From Oscillospiraceae bacterium (lineage in GTDB: Bacteria; Bacillota; Clostridia; Oscillospirales; Oscillospiraceae), in assembly GCA_017403885.1 (NCBI GenBank), contig JAFRDM010000021.1, positions 1 through 64,000 on the forward strand: DNA of 64,000 bases, written 5' to 3'. Made by a program: the position numbers and the translations under genes. Positions 7,282 through 13,747 of the stretch are shown in pieces (the stretch's first letter is position 1; the number at the start of each line of letters is the position of its first letter). The notes below the pieces were generated by a model. The model had not been told where the DNA came from. It did no database searches and saw only the letters and a list, made by a program, of their open reading frames with translations.

Positions 7282-8502
7282 ATGGAGGATTACCAAGAAC
7301 AAAGTGCGTTTGAAACGGAATCCTTGGACGACAATAAAGAACTGGCTTCTTCAGAGAATACACAATCCTCACAAGCAAAGGCAAAACGAAAAAGGATTAC
7401 GAGATTATTTCCCGCCCTAACTTATGAAGAGTGTCTCTCTCTTGGAAGCGCGATTTGGGAGTATGCTTCTGGACAACGAATCAGACGGTTGACTCTGTTT
7501 GACCAAATTGGAAAATCTCCGGAGAGTGGTAATAGCCGTATATTGATTACCGCTTCAAATAAATACGGGATAATTAATGGCTCAACTCAGGCTGAATACA
7601 TCGAATTAACGCCCAATGGAGCAATTGCAACCAACCCAGAATCGCCTGAGATTGAAAAAGTTAAGGCTCATTTCGAACTTGCAATCAAGAGTAATGAATA
7701 CCTCCTCGAACTATACACACAGTACAAAGAAATGAAGGTTCCATCTCAGCAAGTTCTAATGGATTTTCTACAGGAGAAAGGGCTTGATAAAGATAACCAG
7801 CAAAGGTGCGTTGATTTGTTCTTAGTAAACGCAAAGTATATCGGTTTAATCAAGATTATGTCTGGAACTGAGCGGATTATTTCGATCGAGCATCTCCTTG
7901 AAGATACTTACTCGTCCTCGCCTTCTAACGTGAGTGCCTCTGTCCACGAAGAATCCATTACCAATAATCCCCTCACTCCAAAAGACACTTCTGTTGATTC
8001 ATGTTCAGATGACTGGGATCATACTTGTTTTTACATTACCCCAATAGGAGAAGAAGGTTCAGAACAACGTCAACATGCCGATCTATTTATGGGAAGCATT
8101 GTAGAACCTGCTGTAAATGAGTTGGGCTTGAAAGTTGTGCGTTCTGATACGATTAATTCTGCTGGAATGATTAGCTCTCAAATCATAGAACACTTGTTTA
8201 AATCTAAACTGGTAGTTGCAGATTTGTCTTTCCATAATCCAAATGTGTTCTATGAATTATCTCTAAGGCATTCTTTGGGAAAGCCGGTTATACATCTAAT
8301 CCGTAGCCGTGATACCATTCCTTTTGACATTCACAGTTTTAGGACGATTAAAATTGACGACAGCAGTATTTACTCATTTGTCCCTCAAATCGAAAGCTAT
8401 CGGGCAACGGTATCTGCCCAAGCGCGTCAATTGTTAAATGATGAAAGTCCCGTTGACAACCCCATCACGTCTTTTTTGAATTTAGAGAAAAGCAAAAAGT
8501 AG
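7282..8502 (+). CDS. Putative defence effector: N-terminal winged-helix-like region plus C-terminal TIR/nucleoside-deoxyribosyltransferase-like domain
   Basis: A 406-residue soluble protein of unknown function. Residues about 43-115 ('RLFPALTYEECL', 'RRLTLFDQIGKSP', 'ILITASNKYGI') resemble a helical/winged-helix module often fused to effector domains. Residues about 255-345 contain 'FYITPIGEEGSEQR', 'ADLFMGSIVEPAV', 'VADLSFHNPNVFYELSLRHS' and 'KPVIHLI', the pattern of the TIR-like/nucleoside 2-deoxyribosyltransferase-like fold seen in many bacterial immune proteins. Glu in 'FYEL' is the natural catalytic candidate. There are no transmembrane segments. The gene is AT-rich (about 42% GC by eye) against GC-rich neighbours, suggesting transfer. 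It stands alone behind its own promoter and palindrome. NAD- or nucleotide-cleaving activity is inference. Confidence 0.7.
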   Translation: MEDYQEQSAFETESLDDNKELASSENTQSSQAKAKRKRITRLFPALTYEECLSLGSAIWEYASGQRIRRLTLFDQIGKSPESGNSRILITASNKYGIINGSTQAEYIELTPNGAIATNPESPEIEKVKAHFELAIKSNEYLLELYTQYKEMKVPSQQVLMDFLQEKGLDKDNQQRCVDLFLVNAKYIGLIKIMSGTERIISIEHLLEDTYSSSPSNVSASVHEESITNNPLTPKDTSVDSCSDDWDHTCFYITPIGEEGSEQRQHADLFMGSIVEPAVNELGLKVVRSDTINSAGMISSQIIEHLFKSKLVVADLSFHNPNVFYELSLRHSLGKPVIHLIRSRDTIPFDIHSFRTIKIDDSSIYSFVPQIESYRATVSAQARQLLNDESPVDNPITSFLNLEKSKK

Positions 8503-8588
8503 CCTTTCTATCCGTGATATCCAAGATTAACAATTATACGATTGCAGGGATAGCTCTAACAATGAAATGATTTGATTTCAGTATATGA

Positions 8589-8617
8589 TTGACAAATCCT
8601 CGTCTAATGTCTATAAT
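8589..8617 (+). promoter_or_regulatory. Consensus sigma-A promoter for a non-coding RNA
   Basis: TTGACA (8589-8594), exactly 17 bases, TATAAT (8612-8617). Both hexamers are perfect. No coding region with a ribosome site follows within 570 bases, pointing to an RNA product. Confidence 0.88.
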
Positions 8618-8624
8618 GAGATTG

Positions 8625-8850
8625 TAAAAGAGCGTTGCCGGTAAACGGCCCCGCCCTAATGAGTTATCTTATACGTAAGCATAAGACGCCGTCACTTGGC
8701 CGAGTGGCGGCGCCTGCTTTTTACCGTGATCGTCACAGTGACATTCAGAAAATGAAACGTCAATGTAATCGGCATGGCAACACCCCCTTTCGGGTGGTGT
8801 AGCGGGTCCGCCTACCGTATTGTTGGCAACGCTCTACCCTTTCGGGCAGC
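8625..8850 (+). ncRNA. Structured non-coding RNA candidate, about 210-225 nt
   Basis: It begins about 8 bases after a perfect -10 box. A perfect 10-bp terminal helix joins 8630-8639 (GAGCGTTGCC) to 8825-8834 (GGCAACGCTC). Inside are a 10-bp hairpin (8687-8696 with 8703-8712, one G-U), a CTTAT/ATAAG hairpin (8668-8672 with 8681-8685), and a hairpin at 8780-8787 with 8792-8800. Loops such as CCCTTTCGGG recur at 8785 and 8837. There is no plausible open frame. It is not SRP RNA, tmRNA or RNase P by size and motifs. I cannot assign a family; a raiA-type or mobile-element-associated clostridial RNA is possible. Confidence 0.6.
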
Positions 8851-8984
8851 TGTTATTCTACATGATAATGGAAAAACCGTCAATATACCTTGAAATAATA
8901 CTGAATCGGACAGGGGAAACAAATCTCCATCTTTTCCTTTCATTTTTATCTTTTTGATGACGACGGTTTCTCCATTTTTCGACA

Positions 8985-9059
8985 GGATGTGACACGCGCG
9001 GGAGAGCGCACGGTTCGCATCCGTGAGGTTCGAGGGTTCGATCCCCTTCAAGTCCACCA
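8985..9059 (+). pseudogene. Degenerate tRNA-Ala(CGC)-like sequence, copy 1
   Basis: The 3' three-quarters are tRNA-like: anticodon stem CACGG/CCGTG with loop TTCGCAT (CGC again), T-arm GAGGG/CCCTT with TTCGATC, acceptor CAAGTCC and encoded ACCA. The 5' side GGATGTG pairs with the acceptor apart from one mismatch, but the D-stem is destroyed (ACGC against GAGC). It is therefore unlikely to be a working tRNA. A long hairpin terminator follows. Antisense reading gives misleading 'GIEPSNLTDANRALS'-type peptides. Confidence 0.6.
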
Positions 9060-9068
9060 AAGCAAGAT

Positions 9069-9118
9069 AATCCGAACCACATCTTCTCAATCGGAGATGG
9101 GTTCGGATTTTGCTTTAT
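9069..9118 (+). terminator. Rho-independent terminator after the tRNA-like copy 1
   Basis: Arms 9069-9084 and 9095-9109 pair over 15 bases with one bulged A, followed by a T-rich run (TTTTGCTTTAT). Confidence 0.8.
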
Positions 9119-9189
9119 CATTGATGATTTCCAATCCAGCCGCAAACACGGTAAGCGCAAATCAAAATAAAGATATGGAGGAAATCATC

Positions 9190-9444
9190 ATGAAGAAACT
9201 GTTATCTTGTGAATTCAACATGGACACAGCCTGTGTTGAACTGAAGTACGCGGACGGGACGGTGCTCTCAATTGATTGCATCGCCGTAGAGAACGAAGTT
9301 GCCCGGAACATGTATGAGCAATCAGAGTTGGACTATCTGATTTACAATGATCCCCTCGCCTATGCCGATCTGATCCTGAACGGCGATGTGGAGGATTATC
9401 TGAGGCGGTTAACGGATTATCGACCACTGGATGAACGGGAATAA
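9190..9444 (+). CDS. Small acidic orphan protein (DUF6061-like)
   Basis: An 84-residue acidic protein with the features 'MKKLLSCEFNMDTACVELKYADGT', split here only for description: a short beta-rich first half, then 'VENEVARNMYEQSELDYLIYNDPLAYADLIL'-type helices and a charged tail. From memory it resembles small proteins common in clostridial mobile elements (DUF6061). The function is unknown. ATG 9190 has GGAGG 8 bases upstream; the frame stays open further up through the tRNA-like copy, which is not coding. Confidence 0.7.
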   Translation: MKKLLSCEFNMDTACVELKYADGTVLSIDCIAVENEVARNMYEQSELDYLIYNDPLAYADLILNGDVEDYLRRLTDYRPLDERE

Positions 9445-9454
9445 GATGCAACAG

Positions 9455-9487
9455 GGCGGGATGCTATATTGATTGCAGCATCCCGCC
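9455..9487 (+). terminator. Hairpin terminator after the small acidic gene
   Basis: An 11-bp perfect stem (9455-9465 with 9477-9487) lies ten bases after the stop codon. The downstream T-run is poor (GTTCTATAT). Confidence 0.6.
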
Positions 9488-9569
9488 GTTCTATATATCA
9501 AAAAATGAGCCTAAAACAACTTTTTCAAAAAACTAAGAAATAAAACTCTCATAAAGAGTGCCAGTAACC

Positions 9570-9809
9570 TTATTCCTCAAACAACTCTACAATCGAAACA
9601 CCAAGCACTCTTGCAAGGCCATACAGTTCAATATCCGTCACGGTACGTTGCTTGTCTTCGATGCGGGAGATAGAGCCGCGGCAAATGTAAATTGCAAGCG
9701 TCTCCAGCCGATCCGAGAGCATTTGTTGACTCATCTTCTGCTCTATACGCAATTTCCGAACCTTATCCCCCACCATATTCTGGTCTTTCCCATCAATGAT
9801 TCTCGCCAT
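9570..9809 (-). CDS. XRE-family helix-turn-helix transcriptional regulator
   Basis: A 79-residue protein made almost entirely of one Cro/C1-type HTH domain: 'VGDKVRKLRIEQKMSQQMLSDRL' up to 'GSISRIEDKQRTVTDIELYGLARVLGVSIVELF'. It is transcribed away from the 83-residue gene at 9917, and the space between holds palindromic AGGACAA sites, so it probably represses itself and the divergent gene. GAGGTG precedes the start. This arrangement is typical of mobile-element regulators. Confidence 0.85.
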   Translation of the reverse strand: MARIIDGKDQNMVGDKVRKLRIEQKMSQQMLSDRLETLAIYICRGSISRIEDKQRTVTDIELYGLARVLGVSIVELFEE

Positions 9810-9828
9810 GATTGCACACCTCTTTGTC

Positions 9829-9891
9829 TTGACTCAGGACAAAGATAAGCGTAAACTACATATCAAGATTTATTGTCCTGTAATAGGACAA
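9829..9891 (+). promoter_or_regulatory. Promoter with AGGACAA operator sites
   Basis: TTGACT (9829-9834), 17 bases, TAAACT (9852-9857) form a plus-strand promoter. The half-site AGGACAA lies in the spacer (9836-9842), and a full palindrome TTGTCCT-N5-AGGACAA lies at 9873-9891 just after the expected start. The sites fit binding by the adjacent XRE protein (inference). Confidence 0.65.
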
Positions 9892-9916
9892 TTAAAGAAA
9901 ATAATAAAGGTGGGGC

Positions 9917-10168
9917 ATGAATGTGGACTACAGAAAAGATTTACTGTTAGCCTCTGCAGCCAGATTGTACAGCATAGGGGTGGACTTGGAGGCTGCGCGG
10001 GAACGGTTGCGGCAGTTGGTTGCAGATGGAGTCCCCTATGATTCCGCTGAGATGAGGCAGGCCTATCAGGCGTTTGTTGAGCTTGACCGACAATGGAAAG
10101 CTCTGGAACAGCAGCATCTTGAACTGCGGGACGAAATTCTTCAGCCTAAGAATCCCCAAAACAGATAG
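9917..10168 (+). CDS. Small helical protein of unknown function, divergent to the XRE regulator
   Basis: An 83-residue, largely alpha-helical protein ('RLYSIGVDLEAARERLRQLVADGVPY' region, then 'YQAFVELDRQWKALEQQHLELRDEI'). It is probably a short coiled coil with a leading helix pair. AGGTGGGG precedes the ATG. It is controlled by the operator region at 9829-9891. Small proteins of this type accompany XRE genes in clostridial elements, and an antitoxin-like or excision-related role is only a guess. Confidence 0.65.
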   Translation: MNVDYRKDLLLASAARLYSIGVDLEAARERLRQLVADGVPYDSAEMRQAYQAFVELDRQWKALEQQHLELRDEILQPKNPQNR

Positions 10169-10521
10169 GTATGCTTTTATTGCAGACCCATAAAACAATT
10201 GAATGACCTGGTGCGCCTTTTTTTACATTGCATATACAGATTTCCAATTTTATGCTATTATATTCGTAAAGAAGGCGTAAAATCAGCCTTTTGGATAGGA
10301 AAGCGAGTCGAGAAAAGGTTTCGGCACAATATTCTCCGGAGTCTTGGTAACTGCCACATGTAGAACACTGCAGATGATTCTATTTATTGGCAAGCTTGAA
10401 ACCTTTATGTCGCACAAACGTTCTATAAATAGAAGGTGCGAGAGTGAGCGCAGAGAACTGCCCTCCTGTGCTCAGTGTGGCTGATGGAGAAGCAGAAAAA
10501 ACGACGGAAAGAGGAGACATT
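10169..10521. other. Intergenic region without a recognised gene
   Basis: No gene with a start and ribosome site was seen. A weak promoter-like pair TTGCAT-17-TATGCT lies near 10230-10258. The remaining 250 bases may be an untranslated leader of the lipoprotein gene; several short inverted repeats are present but no known riboswitch was recognised. The frame of the lipoprotein stays open back to 10444 but has no better start. Confidence 0.4.
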
Positions 10522-10971
10522 ATGATTAGAAATCAAAAGCTCGGGATTCGTGTGACCGCGGCGCTTCTGCTGCTGGTCTTGGCATTTTCTCTGGCGGGCT
10601 GCGCCGGTATCGACACTGATGCCATGGAGCAGCGCGTTCGCGCCATGCTGGATTGTGATGTGACCGGAGATGTGGAGGGCTCCTTCGCGCTTTTATATCC
10701 CGGGGTAACAGACGAGGAGAACTACCGGAAGACGTTTCAGCAAATCCAGGAGTATTTTCCCATTACCGAAGGCTATACCCTGAGCTTAGAAAAATACAAT
10801 GTGACAAAACAGGTCGGCACGCAATCCCGCACCGTTGAGACTGCACAGTATCGGGTGGAATTTGACGGGCAGGTGTTCTATGTCTATACGGAGTATGTCA
10901 GCGATAAACTCAGCAGTGGCTTTACGGTGTTTCGCATCGTCAGCCAGATGGACATGATCGGGACAACGTGA
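10522..10971 (+). CDS. Small lipoprotein of unknown function
   Basis: A 149-residue protein. A basic N-terminus and Leu-rich core end in the lipobox 'SLAGC' (Cys about 26), so signal peptidase II processing and membrane anchoring on the outside are expected. The mature part has a helix-rich first half ('MEQRVRAMLDCDVTGD') and a beta-rich second half with 'YRVEFDGQVFYVYTEY', recalling small DUF-type lipoproteins such as DUF5105-like folds. AGAGGAG precedes the ATG. Its stop overlaps the nominal start of a truncated frame. Confidence 0.75.
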   Translation: MIRNQKLGIRVTAALLLLVLAFSLAGCAGIDTDAMEQRVRAMLDCDVTGDVEGSFALLYPGVTDEENYRKTFQQIQEYFPITEGYTLSLEKYNVTKQVGTQSRTVETAQYRVEFDGQVFYVYTEYVSDKLSSGFTVFRIVSQMDMIGTT

Positions 10972-11492
10972 GGAGCGCCCTCCCTGCGACCACCCACCGT
11001 CCAATGTTTCCCATGAGCACAAGGGGGGCAGAGCTTTGTGTCTCGCAGGGACACAAAGACGAGTCTGACCCCGAAGAATGGGTCAACTACTATTGCTCTC
11101 TTGCCGACTTCCTGTGGAAAAAGAAAATCAATTTCATTGTCGGAATAAATGACTTCGACGAGCGCCTTCGGCAAGGTGATCCCGCGCTGGTGACTCTGAT
11201 TGCCAAGAATAACGGAAATATCAATCTGTTTTCTTTTGCCTCCAAATACTGCACATTCCATGCTGTTGATGTATATGGGCTGGACGACTATGTGATTTAT
11301 GATCGAGTAGTAAAAGACGCGCTCCCGAAGTATGTCGCCGGGCTGAAAAAGACGACGATTGAAGCATGGCGGCAGAGCTATGACTACATAGCATATAAAA
11401 AGTGCATCGACGATCTGCTTGACGCAAACGGGATCAACATTCCTTTCCGGCATAGAAAGCTCGATCACTACCTTTGGAATACATACAGATAA
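10968..11492 (+). pseudogene. Probably 5'-truncated gene of an unknown clostridial family
   Basis: From about base 11061 the frame has convincing protein character: 'DPEEWVNYYCSLADFLWKKK', 'INFIVGINDFDERLRQGD', 'FSFASKYCTFHAVDVYGLDDY', 'FRHRKLDHYLWNTYR'. The upstream 90 bases look non-coding and start at a GTG overlapping the lipoprotein stop, with no ribosome site. From memory the family normally has about 35-40 more N-terminal residues. The join lies next to a 9-bp inverted repeat (11034-11058), suggesting a recombination breakpoint. It is probably not expressed as an intact protein. Confidence 0.5.
11034..11058. repeat. Inverted repeat at the truncation point
   Basis: CTTTGTGTC and GACACAAAG are perfect 9-bp arms around a 7-base loop, immediately before the coding-like part of the truncated gene. 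Confidence 0.6.
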
Positions 11493-11676
11493 AGGATAGA
11501 CTATTTCGGATGTACCCCGGTGATGGGGCACGTGAGATACTACCCTGCACACAGAGATTGAGAAAACACCCTCTCATACTGCGCGCCGAACAGGAGAAAA
11601 CAAATTCATCTCATTTGTTCCTTTCTTTTTGTTTTTCTTGGTTTTTGTGGTTTTTTTCTGGGACGAAAACAATATT
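11493..11676. other. Intergenic tract with T-rich leader
   Basis: No gene is visible. From 11590 an 'ACAGGAGAAAACAAAT' motif and a roughly 65-base T-rich run precede the second tRNA-like copy. The same order (ACAGGGGAAACAAAT, then a T-rich run) precedes the first copy at 8910-8984. Confidence 0.5.
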
Positions 11677-11747
11677 TCCGGTCCGCGCGGGAGAGCGCAG
11701 GGTTCGCGTCCGTGAGGTTCGATGGTTTGAATCCCTGCGCCGGATCA
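11677..11747 (+). pseudogene. Degenerate tRNA-Ala(CGC)-like sequence, copy 2
   Basis: About 50 bases are nearly identical to copy 1 (CGCGCGGGAGAGCGCA, GGTTCGC, TCCGTGAGGTTCGA). The anticodon loop TTCGCGT again shows CGC. The anticodon stem has a mismatch, the T-arm pairs poorly, the acceptor ends TCCGG/CCGGA pair, and the 3' end is TCA instead of CCA. It is clearly not a functional tRNA. Confidence 0.55.
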
Positions 11748-11864
11748 GAAAAAACGCCCGCGGGCGGTCTTTCATCCTTTTCCCCTCTTGTCTGTATCGT
11801 AAACACAGCATATAATCATAGTATCAAAGAACGGCGGGATTTCGGCAGAGAGGATGTGCGGAAG

Positions 11865-12647
11865 ATGACGAATACGGGACGCAGGCCGCGGCATCCGATC
11901 CTTTGCCGGGCGGAAATGAGCATCTTTTCTCTGTTGATCGCGGCCGTCTCTCTTGCCGGCTGCGGCGTCATGGATGCCGAGCTCCCGCTTCATGAGGCGC
12001 TCGCGCCGATCTCCGTCGTCTGCAGCGAAAGAATGACCGAAGCGCTGTGCGGCGCACATGATGAGAGCACGGCCGTTCCGGCACAGCACAAAGGCGAGAC
12101 GAGCGTGCTCATCGGCAAGGAGCCGTGCAGCAGGCTGCGGAGCGTCAGGTCGCGTCCGCTTGCGGAAACGCCTTTCGGGATCGAAGGTACGGCCGGGCGG
12201 CTGGTGATCCCATCGGTCGGGATCAATGTGGCGCTGAATCTCCCCGGCGAGGACGCACAGGCCACGGCGGACGCAGAGGACAGCGCCTGCTGGATGGAGT
12301 ATCCGGGCGATCTCAACGGCGTCATCGGCGACCACGTGAACCAGGACTTTTCCGTGCTGTTCGGGGTCAGGCCGGGCGACGTATGCACGATCTACAAGAA
12401 CGGGAAAGAACACCATTACGTCTGCGTCTCGACCGGCTATGGCAGCAATATCGAAACGGACGTGCTCGACGCGGACGGCGAGTCGCTGTTTATGCGCGGG
12501 GAAGACCGGCTGTGTATGTATACCTGCGCGAATGGCTGGCGCCATATCTTCGTCACGGAGTGGCAGATCACCGACGACAGGCCGCTGCACCAGCGCAGCG
12601 CCCCTCTTCCTCCGCAGATCTACTGGTCTGAGAACGCCGCGGGATAA
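11865..12647 (+). CDS. Sortase-like domain protein with N-terminal membrane/lipobox signal
   Basis: A 260-residue protein. A hydrophobic segment ends in the lipobox-like 'SLAGC' (Cys33). Residues from about 115 ('AGRLVIPSVGINVALN') follow the sortase barrel pattern, with the candidate active-site His in 'GDHVNQDF', Cys in 'MYTC' and Arg a few residues on ('GWRHIFV'). The Cys-Arg spacing is shorter than in classical sortases, so it belongs to a divergent class common in clostridia. A transpeptidase role at the cell surface is inferred. ATG 11865 is preferred by the signal sequence; GTG 11856 is also possible. Confidence 0.65.
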   Translation: MTNTGRRPRHPILCRAEMSIFSLLIAAVSLAGCGVMDAELPLHEALAPISVVCSERMTEALCGAHDESTAVPAQHKGETSVLIGKEPCSRLRSVRSRPLAETPFGIEGTAGRLVIPSVGINVALNLPGEDAQATADAEDSACWMEYPGDLNGVIGDHVNQDFSVLFGVRPGDVCTIYKNGKEHHYVCVSTGYGSNIETDVLDADGESLFMRGEDRLCMYTCANGWRHIFVTEWQITDDRPLHQRSAPLPPQIYWSENAAG

Positions 12648-12697
12648 ACGCCCGCAAGGCGGCGGACACACAGAACAAACGAAACGGAGTGATCCAC

Positions 12698-13570
12698 ATG
12701 AAGCTCGTCACCTTTATCCGAAACGGCTCCGCGGAAGAGGAGCTCGGCCTGCTGCGCGGAGAGCGCGTGCTGCCCCTGCGCGAGGCCGGTTTTTCTTTCG
12801 CCGACATGAACGATCTGATCCGCCGCTCCACCCCTCTCGAGCGCGCCGCCATGGCCGCCGCGGAGGGCGGGGAGCTCCCGCTCGGCGAGTTAAGGCTGCT
12901 CTCCCCCATCCCGCGCCCCATGCAGGATGTGCTGTGTCTGGGGCTGAACTACGCCGCGCACGCGCAGGAGGCCTCCGGTTTCTCCAAGGGAGCCTTCGGC
13001 CTTGAGCTCGCCGCGCCGATCTTCTTTTCCAAGCGCGTGAATTACTCGCAGGGCAGCGGCGCGCCGATCCCGGCCCACCGCGATCTCACGGCGCAGCTCG
13101 ACTATGAAAACGAGCTGGCCCTTATCATCGGCCGCGACGCCGACCATGTCTCCGAGGCGGAGGCAAGGGACTATATCTTCGGCTATACGATCCTCAACGA
13201 CGTCACCGCCCGCGAGGTGCAGACCCGCCACAAGCAATGGCACTTCGGCAAGAGTCTCGAAGGCTTCTGCCCGATGGGTCCCTGCATCGTGACCGCGGAC
13301 GAGCTGCCTTATCCGCCCGCCCAGCGCATCCGGACGACGCTCAACGGCAGGCTGATGCAGGACAGCGTGACCGACCGTCTGATCCATTCGATCGATGAGA
13401 TCGTCAGCGTCCTGTCGCAGGGCTTCGTGCTGCGCGCCGGCACGATCATCGCCACCGGCACGCCCAGGGGCGTGCTCATGGGCGCGGAGGACGGACGCTT
13501 TCTGCAGCCGGGCGACGAGATCGTCTGCTCGATCGAGGGCATCGGCGAGCTGCGCAATACCGTGGAATAA
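12698..13570 (+). CDS. Fumarylacetoacetate hydrolase family protein
   Basis: A 290-residue enzyme. The FAH fold is shown by 'CLGLNYAAHAQE', the metal ligands in 'DYENELALIIG' and 'NDVTARE', 'GFCPMGPCIVTADEL' and the C-terminal 'TGTPRGV'. Members cleave carbon-carbon bonds of oxo-acids or hydrolyse/decarboxylate 2-oxo acid intermediates with Mg2+ or Mn2+. The short N-terminal domain (about 60 residues) is normal for bacterial FAHD1-like proteins; the substrate cannot be told. ATG 12698 has CGGAG 8 bases upstream and is preferred to the in-frame GTG at 12689. It ends at a strong terminator. Confidence 0.9.
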   Translation: MKLVTFIRNGSAEEELGLLRGERVLPLREAGFSFADMNDLIRRSTPLERAAMAAAEGGELPLGELRLLSPIPRPMQDVLCLGLNYAAHAQEASGFSKGAFGLELAAPIFFSKRVNYSQGSGAPIPAHRDLTAQLDYENELALIIGRDADHVSEAEARDYIFGYTILNDVTAREVQTRHKQWHFGKSLEGFCPMGPCIVTADELPYPPAQRIRTTLNGRLMQDSVTDRLIHSIDEIVSVLSQGFVLRAGTIIATGTPRGVLMGAEDGRFLQPGDEIVCSIEGIGELRNTVE

Positions 13571-13583
13571 GCGCGAAGAAGGA

Positions 13584-13617
13584 ACGGGCCGGGAGAGAAA
13601 ACCCCCGGCTCGTTTTT
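13584..13617 (+). terminator. Rho-independent terminator after the FAH gene
   Basis: A 10-bp stem (13584-13593 with 13604-13613, one G-U) is followed by a T-run. Confidence 0.88.
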
Positions 13618-13673
13618 CATGCATGAAGTCGTGAACAAGCTGTGAATTTGGACAGTTCTCCCCCTTTTATCGG

Positions 13674-13702
13674 TTGAATTTGCCGCGGGACGCTGGTATA
13701 TT
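13674..13702 (+). promoter_or_regulatory. Sigma-A promoter of the PlsC-like/PAP2 operon
   Basis: TTGAAT (13674-13679), 17 bases, TATATT (13697-13702), 46 bases before the start codon. Confidence 0.8.
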
Positions 13703-13747
13703 ATTGCAGGGTCCGGAACATTTAACTGACTAATGAGGCAGAGAGAC

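Larger units (their letters stand above)
6760..11766. mobile_element. Putative genomic island at tRNA-Ala(CGC)
   Basis: The region between a broken tRNA-like segment and the last tRNA-like copy is clearly AT-richer than the flanks, especially 7.0-10.4 kb. It contains only accessory genes: a defence-like effector, an XRE repressor, small orphans and a truncated gene. tRNA-Ala(CGC) at one end and two degenerate copies of its 3' half at 8985-9059 and 11677-11747 resemble the products of repeated integration at a tRNA. No integrase gene remains, only a possible recombinase-like fragment at 7008-7124. The boundaries are inferred. Confidence 0.4.

Noticed and set aside
8812..9160. Minus-strand peptides with 'GIEPSNLTDANRALS' over the tRNA-like copy
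   Set aside because: These are the antisense translation of tRNA sequence, a frequent false gene call.
6898..11747. Complete integrative element with integrase
   Set aside because: No intact recombinase, relaxase or transposase was found; only a 38-codon remnant and tRNA-like copies support past mobility, so only a decayed island is claimed.
11755..11775. Terminator after tRNA-like copy 2
   Set aside because: CGCCCGCGGGCG is palindromic but leaves almost no loop, and the T-run is interrupted; support is too weak for a feature.
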